Shown one piece after another: positions 57,685 to 64,000 of a stretch of DNA of 64,000 nt; within the stretch, counting starts at the first letter, position 1, and each line of letters opens with the position of its first letter. The notes below the pieces were generated by a model. The model saw only the letters and a program-made list of their open reading frames with translations. It ran no database searches and had not been told where the DNA came from. Source of the stretch: Bauldia sp. (lineage in GTDB: Bacteria; Pseudomonadota; Alphaproteobacteria; Rhizobiales; Kaistiaceae); contig JADLGL010000009.1 in assembly GCA_020849325.1 (NCBI GenBank), positions 17,810 to 81,809 on the forward strand, given 5' to 3'. The position numbers and the translations under genes are program-made.

Positions 57685-57814
57685 TCCATTGCCTCGATGA
57701 ATGCGTGATCCGGACCCCAACCGGGTAGCGTGACCTTTCCCGGACATCGTGTCCCAATTGTGTCGCATTCGGGGACGGCCCGAAGGCCCGCGCCAGCGCG
57801 GCGCCGGAAAAGCG

Positions 57815-57844
57815 AAGGCCGCGCCGAGTGACCGGCGCGGCCTT
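57815..57844. terminator. Hairpin AAGGCCGCGCC-N8-GGCGCGGCCTT
   Basis: Perfect 11-bp stem in the intergenic region; no T-run, so the role is uncertain. Confidence 0.4.
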
Positions 57845-58037
57845 GCATGCCCCCCATCGCCGAACCCCCCGGCTCGGCAAAGCCGTTCTCCGATCTCGCG
57901 ATCGGCTAACCGAGGATGACGTTGAAGGTGCAGAGGAATTTGTGCAAGGGCGGAAGCCGGCCACAGCGACGCCGGGAGCGACATTGTCGCCGCTCTGTTG
58001 CACCGCTGCCACATGCACTCGTGACGGGCCCGCGGGC

Positions 58038-58223
58038 CTACGGTGCGGGGAACGGGAGGTCGGGGATGGTGCCGCCGTTGCTGAGGTAGATCGCACCGGC
58101 CGCGGCGGCGCCCCCGGCCGCGCAGACGACGAGGTGGTCGAGGCACGTCCGCACCGGCCGGAAACCGCAGCCGGCCAATGCGAGGCAGAGTCCGACGACG
58201 AGGGCGGCGCGGACCACGCGCAT
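58038..58223 (-). CDS. Small lipoprotein of unknown function
   Basis: [34 protein letters not shown] (lipobox LAGC). Confidence 0.55.
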   Translation of the reverse strand: MRVVRAALVVGLCLALAGCGFRPVRTCLDHLVVCAAGGAAAAGAIYLSNGGTIPDLPFPAP

Positions 58224-58398
58224 GACGGAAACCCCACGGGCTCGATCGCCCGTCGCCGTTACGCTACCTCCGAATGCTGTCGAATTCGTTGCCGGTGTGG
58301 GCCGGCGTGGGGGGCGGGTTGGGACATCGAGGCGCGGCGAAGCGCAAAAACACGGCGCGTCCTTGCCGCGCCACGGGGCCGATGATACGGCCAGCCGC

Positions 58399-60204
58399 AT
58401 GACCTCCCACCCGATCGCGACGATCCGCAACTTTGCGATCATCGCCCATATCGATCACGGCAAGTCGACGCTCGCCGACCGGCTCATCCAGATGACCGGC
58501 GGGCTCTCGGAGCGCGAGATGCGCGACCAGGTGCTCGATTCGATGGACATCGAGCGCGAGCGCGGCATCACCATCAAGGCGCAGACCGTCCGCCTCTCTT
58601 ACAGGGCGAAGGACGGGCGGACCTACGTCCTCAACCTCATCGACACGCCCGGCCATGTCGACTTCGGCTACGAGGTCAGCCGGTCGCTCGCCGGCTGCGA
58701 AGGGTCCCTCCTCGTCGTCGACGCCTCGCAGGGCGTCGAGGCGCAGACGCTCGCCAATGTCTACCAGGCGCTCGACAACAGCCACGAGATCGTCCCGGTC
58801 CTCAACAAGGTCGACCTTCCCGCCGCGGAGCCGGAGCGGGTGAAGGAGCAGATCCAGGACGTCATCGGCCTCGACGCCTCGGACGCGGTGCTGATCTCGG
58901 CCAAGACCGGCGTCGGCGTGCCGGACGTCCTCGAAGCCATCGTCAAGCGCCTGCCGCCGCCGAAGGGCGACGAGGAAGCGCCGCTGAAAGCGCTCCTGAT
59001 GGACTCCTGGTACGACGCCTATCTCGGCGTCGTCGTCCTCGTCCGGATCATGGACGGCAAGCTCCGCAAGGGCATGAAGATCCGGATGATGCGGACGGGC
59101 GCCATCCACCAGGTCGACCGCGTCGGCGTGTTCACGCCAAAGCTCGTCGACGTGCCGGAGCTCGGGCCCGGCGAACTCGGCTTCATCACCGGCTCGATCA
59201 AGGAAGTGGCCGACACCGCGGTCGGCGACACCATCACCGAAGACCGCCGCCCCACCGCCGAGCCGCTGCAGGGTTTCCGGAAGGCCGTGCCGGTGGTGTT
59301 CTGCGGCCTCTTCCCGGTCGATGCGGACGCGTTCGAGGACCTCCGCGCCGCGATCGGGAAACTCCGGCTCAACGACGCGGCGTTCTCGTTCGAGATGGAG
59401 ACGTCGGCGGCGCTCGGTTTTGGCTTCCGCTGCGGCTTCCTCGGCCTCCTCCACCTCGAGATCGTGCAGGAGCGCCTTTCGCGCGAGTTCAACCTCGACC
59501 TCATCGCGACCGCGCCGTCGGTCGTCTACAAGATCAAGTTGACGGACGGCTCGGAGATCGAGCTCCACAACCCGGCCGACATGCCGGACCCGGTCCGCAT
59601 CGCCGACATCGCCGAGCCCTGGCTCCGCGCGACGATCCTCACCCCGGACGAGTATCTCGGCTCGATCCTGAAACTCTGCCAGGACCGGCGCGGCATCCAG
59701 GCCGACCTCAACTATGTCGGCAACCGCGCCATGGTCACCTACGACCTGCCGCTCAACGAGGTGGTGTTCGATTTCTACGACCGGCTGAAATCGGTCTCCA
59801 AGGGCTATGCCTCGTTCGACTACCACCTGACCGACTACCAGCCCGGCGACCTCGTCAAGATGCAGATACTGGTCAATGGCGAGCCGGTCGACGCTCTGTC
59901 GATGCTGGTCCACCGCAGCCAGGCCGAGAAGCGCGGCCGGGCGATGGTCGAGAAGCTCAAGGAGCTGATCCCGCCGCACATGTTCCAGATCCCGGTACAG
60001 GCGGCGATCGGCGGCCGGATCATCGCCCGCGAAACCATCCGCGCCCTCCGCAAGGACGTGCTCGCCAAATGCTATGGCGGCGACGTCACCCGGAAGCGGA
60101 AGCTTCTGGAGAAGCAGAAGGAGGGCAAGAAGAAGATGCGCCAGTTCGGCAAGGTCGAAATCCCGCAGGAGGCGTTCATCCAGGCGCTGAAGATGGAGAG
60201 CTGA
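58399..60204 (+). CDS. lepA: Elongation factor 4
   Basis: [59 protein letters not shown]-terminal [28 protein letters not shown]. Confidence 0.98.
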   Translation: MTSHPIATIRNFAIIAHIDHGKSTLADRLIQMTGGLSEREMRDQVLDSMDIERERGITIKAQTVRLSYRAKDGRTYVLNLIDTPGHVDFGYEVSRSLAGCEGSLLVVDASQGVEAQTLANVYQALDNSHEIVPVLNKVDLPAAEPERVKEQIQDVIGLDASDAVLISAKTGVGVPDVLEAIVKRLPPPKGDEEAPLKALLMDSWYDAYLGVVVLVRIMDGKLRKGMKIRMMRTGAIHQVDRVGVFTPKLVDVPELGPGELGFITGSIKEVADTAVGDTITEDRRPTAEPLQGFRKAVPVVFCGLFPVDADAFEDLRAAIGKLRLNDAAFSFEMETSAALGFGFRCGFLGLLHLEIVQERLSREFNLDLIATAPSVVYKIKLTDGSEIELHNPADMPDPVRIADIAEPWLRATILTPDEYLGSILKLCQDRRGIQADLNYVGNRAMVTYDLPLNEVVFDFYDRLKSVSKGYASFDYHLTDYQPGDLVKMQILVNGEPVDALSMLVHRSQAEKRGRAMVEKLKELIPPHMFQIPVQAAIGGRIIARETIRALRKDVLAKCYGGDVTRKRKLLEKQKEGKKKMRQFGKVEIPQEAFIQALKMES

Positions 60205-60208
60205 TCTT

Positions 60209-60237
60209 GATCCTCACCCGCCAAGCGGGTGAGGATC
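60209..60237. terminator. Bidirectional terminator-like hairpin between convergent lepA and rpoH
   Basis: GATCCTCACCCGC-CAA-GCGGGTGAGGATC, perfect 13-bp stem. Confidence 0.6.
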
Positions 60238-60255
60238 CGGGGCGGCCGCTGCCGG

Positions 60256-61164
60256 CTACCCCTCGATCGCCTCGAGCTCCCGCGAGCCTTCGAGCTCCCG
60301 CGCGCCCCTCTTCACCGCCTTCTGCACCTTCTCGAAAGCGCGGACCTCGATCTGGCGCACCCGTTCGCGGCTGACGCCGAACTCGCCGGACAGCTCTTCC
60401 AGCGTGATCGGCTCCTCGGAGAGACGGCGGGCCTCAAAGATGCGCCGTTCGCGGTCGTTGAGGACGCCCATCGCGTCGCGCAGCAGCTGGCGGCGGTTGT
60501 CGGCCTCCTCCTGCGCGGCGAGCACCGACTCCTGGGTTTCGGACTCGTCGACCAGCCAGTCCTGCCATTCGCCGGATTCGGCCTCGGCGGCGCGGATCGG
60601 CGCGTTGAGCGAGGTGTCGCCGCCGAGCCGGCGGTTCATCGACACCACGTCCTCCTTGCTGACACCGAGCTTGGTCGCAATCTGGTCGACATGCTCCGGA
60701 CGGAGATCGCCGTCCTCCAGCGCCTGGAGCTGGCCCTTCACCTTGCGGAGGTTGAAGAACAGCCGCTTCTGGCTGGCGGTCGTGCCCATCTTCACTAGGC
60801 TCCACGAACGCAGGATGTATTCCTGGATCGCCGCCTTGATCCACCACATCGCATAGGTCGCGAGGCGGAAGCCGCGCTCCGGCTCGAAGCGCTTCACCGC
60901 CTGCATCAGGCCGACATTGCCCTCCGAGATGACCTCGCCGATCGGCAGTCCGTAGCCGCGATAGCCCATGGCGATCTTCGCCACGAGCCGCAGATGGCTG
61001 GTGACCAGGCGATGGGCGGCATCGCGGTCCTCATGCTCGCGGTAGCGCTTGGCGAGCATGTACTCTTCCTGCGGCTGCAGCATCGGAAAGCGCCGGATCT
61101 CTTCGAGATAGCGCGTCAGTCCGGTTTCGCCGGCGGCAATTGCTGGAAGGTTGGTCTTGGCCAT
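60256..61164 (-). CDS. rpoH: RNA polymerase heat-shock sigma factor (sigma-32)
   Basis: LTRYLEEIRRFPMLQPQEEYMLAKRYREHEDRDAAHRLVTSHLRLVAKIAMGYRGYGLP; RFEPERGFRLATYAMWWIKAAIQEYILRSWSLVKMGTTASQKRLFFNLRK (RpoH-box region). Confidence 0.96.
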   Translation of the reverse strand: MAKTNLPAIAAGETGLTRYLEEIRRFPMLQPQEEYMLAKRYREHEDRDAAHRLVTSHLRLVAKIAMGYRGYGLPIGEVISEGNVGLMQAVKRFEPERGFRLATYAMWWIKAAIQEYILRSWSLVKMGTTASQKRLFFNLRKVKGQLQALEDGDLRPEHVDQIATKLGVSKEDVVSMNRRLGGDTSLNAPIRAAEAESGEWQDWLVDESETQESVLAAQEEADNRRQLLRDAMGVLNDRERRIFEARRLSEEPITLEELSGEFGVSRERVRQIEVRAFEKVQKAVKRGARELEGSRELEAIEG

Positions 61165-61405
61165 TTCGAAGGTAGCCTTTCTTCAAGTCCGTAACGCCCG
61201 CTGTGCGCGAGGGTTGCCGAACGCGAGGTAAACCTCGCACAGCATTCTGGCTGAAACGCGGTCCGTGGCGAGACCGCAGTTTCCAAAGGTTTGCGCTATG
61301 GCGGAAAAAGCAGAACGGAAGTTTCCCCGACCGTGGATATGGGGTCCCCGCAGCGCGATTCAAGTCCTTTGAACGTTTAGCCGTCTCCGGGAGCCGGGAC
61401 CCCCG

Positions 61406-62413
61406 TCATGGCGTCCGCAGCGCGGCGAGGATGGAAGCCATGTCCGCCGGCAACGGACTCTCGAAACGAAGCTTCTTCCTCGTGACCGGGTGCGAAAAGC
61501 CGAGCAGCCATGCATGCAGCGCCTGCCTGCCCAGCGTCTGGACGAGGCCCCTGGCCGGTTCCCGGAGGCGCGCGGCCCTCGTCGCGAAGCCGGCGCCGTA
61601 ATCGGGGTCGCCAATCACCGGATTGCCGATCGAGGCGAGATGGACGCGGATCTGGTGGGTTCGCCCGGTCTCGAGCCCGAGCGACAGGAGCGAGACCAGC
61701 GGTTCGGCCGCCGGACCGAAGGTTTCCTCGATCTCGTAGTGGGTCACCGCCTCGCGGCCGCCTTCCTTCGCCACCGCCATGCGCTGGCGGTTGCGGGTGG
61801 AACGGGCGATCGCCGCCTCGATCGTCCCCCACTTTCGCGACGGCGCCCCCCATGCGAGGGCCCGGTAGCCGCGGACCAGCGGGCCGGTGCGGCCATGATC
61901 GGCGAACTGGGCGGCGAGGCCGGCATGGGCACGGTCCGTCTTGGCGACCACCAGAAGGCCCGAGGTGTCCTTGTCGAGGCGATGGACGATGCCGGGACGG
62001 CGGACCCCGCCGATCCCGGAGAGGCTGTCGCCGCAATGGGCGATCAGCGCGTTGACCAGCGTTCCCGTCCAGTTGCCGGCGCCGGGATGGACGACGAGGC
62101 CCGCCGGCTTGTCGATGACAATCACATCGGCGTCCTCGTAGACCACCGAGAGCGGAATTGCCTCGGCCTCCGGAACCGCCGGCTCGGCCTCGGGAATGCC
62201 GACAGCGACCGCCTCGCCCGCGTTGACCGGGTGTTTGGGCTCCACTACCGTCGCGCCGCCGACCGTCACGTGGCCGCCGAGGATCAAAGCCTTGGCGCGG
62301 CTGCGGCTGAGGCCGTCGATCGCGGTCGCGAGGAAGGCGTCGAGGCGCGACCCGGCTGCCGTTTCCGTCACAGCGACCTCACGCACTTCCGCCGCCCGGT
62401 CCGGACCCGACAT
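61406..62413 (-). CDS. rluD: RluD-family 23S rRNA pseudouridine synthase
   Basis: SRLDAFLATAIDGLSRSRAKALILGGHVTVGG; VIDKPAGLVVHPGAGNWTGTLVNALIAH; GIVHRLDKDTSGLLVVAKTD. Confidence 0.93.
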   Translation of the reverse strand: MSGPDRAAEVREVAVTETAAGSRLDAFLATAIDGLSRSRAKALILGGHVTVGGATVVEPKHPVNAGEAVAVGIPEAEPAVPEAEAIPLSVVYEDADVIVIDKPAGLVVHPGAGNWTGTLVNALIAHCGDSLSGIGGVRRPGIVHRLDKDTSGLLVVAKTDRAHAGLAAQFADHGRTGPLVRGYRALAWGAPSRKWGTIEAAIARSTRNRQRMAVAKEGGREAVTHYEIEETFGPAAEPLVSLLSLGLETGRTHQIRVHLASIGNPVIGDPDYGAGFATRAARLREPARGLVQTLGRQALHAWLLGFSHPVTRKKLRFESPLPADMASILAALRTP

Positions 62414-62789
62414 GCGCAATTCCCCTTTTGACGACGAAGACGAGGCGCCGCTCGACCCGACCCTGCTCGCGGTCCAGACCCGGCTGCGGCGGCTGATGCT
62501 GATCGGCGGCCTGACCCTCGGCCTCGGCATCGCCGCCGTCCTCGCCGGCATGGTCTACCGGATCGTCAGCGATCGCGACAGCCCCGCCCCGGCGGCATCC
62601 GGCGAGCCGGCCGTGGGCGCTCTGAGCCTGGCCGGCGCCGGCCTGTCGCCGGAGGCGAGGCTGGTCTCGACCGCGCTCGACGGCAACCGCCTGGCGCTCT
62701 CCTTCGCCGATGGCGGCACCACCATCGGCATCGTCGTCGAGGCGTCCTCGATGCGGATGATCGGCCGCCTCGTGGTTGGCCCCGACTGA
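62412..62789 (+). CDS. Small single-pass membrane protein (DUF6476-like, assigned from memory)
   Basis: MRNSPFDDEDEAPLDPTLLAVQTRLRRLMLIGGLTLGLGIAAVLAGMVYRIV; divergent from rluD. Confidence 0.65.
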   Translation: MRNSPFDDEDEAPLDPTLLAVQTRLRRLMLIGGLTLGLGIAAVLAGMVYRIVSDRDSPAPAASGEPAVGALSLAGAGLSPEARLVSTALDGNRLALSFADGGTTIGIVVEASSMRMIGRLVVGPD

Positions 62790-62834
62790 GACCGCCTCGC
62801 CTGCTCCGCCCGCTCATGTTAGGGGCGGAACCCG

Positions 62835-64000
62835 ATGCGGGCACACAAGCGATTCGCTGACCTGATCCGCGCCGCGAAACGGCGATCTGCTGCCCTTTTG
62901 CCTGCGGCGCTGCTCTGCGCGGCGGCGCTCCCGTCGCTCGCCCAGGAGCGCCTGACCGGGTCCGACCTCGCCGGCGTCGACTTTCCGGAAGCCTCGCGCG
63001 CCTGGGATGAAGACCCCGAAGGCGCCAAGGCTGCGACCCTCGAGCTGGCCGCCGGCTTTGCCGCCAGCCAATGCGGCGCCACCGAGTTCCACGTCTGGCA
63101 GTCGGTCAACGAAACGCCGGACGACATCCGCCAGAAAACCGACGAGGCATTCGTCGCCGCCGGCTGGGCGCTCGAAACCATCAGCCGCACCGACGACGGC
63201 GGGCGCATCCATCTCGCCAGCCGGGGCGGCGACAGGCTGGTGATGAGCTGGGAGCCGACGGCCGGAGCGGTCGGCCTGCTGCTCTGCAAGGTCGCCGGCA
63301 TCGACACCGGCGACGTCTTTGCCGGCGCCGATCCGGAGGAGCCGGAAGCGGCGGGCGACGCCATGGTCGGCGAGGACGATTTCGCCGCCGCGGACGCCGG
63401 ACCCGGGATTGCAGGGGATATCGGCACCCCGCGGCCGCGCCCGGACGAAGAGGATCTGGCCCCGCCGATCGAGATCACGCCGGAGGTCGCGGCGCTGGCC
63501 CAGGGCGTCGCCGCCGCCGCGGAGGCGGCCGGGCCGGACCCTGCGGATGGCGATACGGCCGAGCCGGAGATCCCCGCCCTCGATGCCGGAGCGGTGCCGC
63601 TCGCTGCTCCGGCCGTCGCGGAGGCCGCTCATCCACCGAAGGCCGAGGATCGGCTGCCGGGCGCCGAGGCGGCGGCCGCGGCGCCTCAGGCGATCGACCG
63701 CGAATTCACCGCCGCGCTCACTCCGGCCGACGCGGCGGTGGTCACCCCGCCGGCGCAGGCCATCGAGCCGGCGCTGGCGGCGATCCCCGACGAAGCGGCC
63801 CAGCCGCCGGGCGAGGCGAGCGAGATCGGCGACATCATCGCCCAGAGCGAAGCCGACACGCTCACCGACGCTGCCTCCGGCAGCGCCACCGTTGTCGCCA
63901 GCGGCGCCGCCTGGCGCGCAGCGCTGCTCGTCCTCGCGCTCGGCTTCGTCACCTCCTCGATCTGGCTGTTCCGCCGCCGCCGGCCGGCCGGCGAGTTCGC
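62835..64000 (+). CDS. Secreted/anchored Ala-Pro-rich protein of unknown function (truncated by window end; absent from ORF track)
   Basis: Open frame from ATG to window end: MRAHKRFADLIRAAKRRSAALLPAALLCAAALPSLAQERL ... AAWRAALLVLALGFVTSSIWLFRRRRPAGEF. Confidence 0.65.
   Translation, partial: MRAHKRFADLIRAAKRRSAALLPAALLCAAALPSLAQERLTGSDLAGVDFPEASRAWDEDPEGAKAATLELAAGFAASQCGATEFHVWQSVNETPDDIRQKTDEAFVAAGWALETISRTDDGGRIHLASRGGDRLVMSWEPTAGAVGLLLCKVAGIDTGDVFAGADPEEPEAAGDAMVGEDDFAAADAGPGIAGDIGTPRPRPDEEDLAPPIEITPEVAALAQGVAAAAEAAGPDPADGDTAEPEIPALDAGAVPLAAPAVAEAAHPPKAEDRLPGAEAAAAAPQAIDREFTAALTPADAAVVTPPAQAIEPALAAIPDEAAQPPGEASEIGDIIAQSEADTLTDAASGSATVVASGAAWRAALLVLALGFVTSSIWLFRRRRPAGEF

Overview
A 64 kb GC-rich chromosomal window from an alphaproteobacterium, most likely Hyphomicrobiales/Rhizobiales (inference from the irr-fabA-fabB-fabI block, a tRNA-His without G-1, class I LysRS and RIME-like repeats). 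It is mostly core genome: rsmD, an rluB-type pseudouridine synthase, tadA, hisG-hisZ-hisS, groES-groEL with a CIRCE operator, ribF, tag, aceB, gshA, rsmE, xseA, glk, bfr/bfd, lspA, class I lysS, irr-fabA-fabB-fabI, lepA, rpoH and rluD. It also holds a riboswitch-controlled corrinoid-type ABC transporter, an FbpA/FbpB iron uptake pair and one tRNA-His. I found no prophage, IS element, integrase, CRISPR array or obvious defence island. The most unusual signals are non-coding or locus-specific: (1) three tandem ~85-88 bp units behind groEL, each carrying a copy of the groEL stop-codon end plus a hairpin; (2) two neighbouring secreted paralogues with near-identical leader and upstream DNA but diverged mature proteins, each preceded by the same 16-bp inverted repeat; (3) three Irr-box-like palindromes (irr, bfr, fbpA) in the same window as irr; (4) twin palindromes abutting a tetR start codon; (5) a glycerol-kinase-like protein with a degenerate phosphate-binding loop; (6) several families of palindromic intergenic repeats. 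All homology calls come from recognising motifs by eye; no searches were run.
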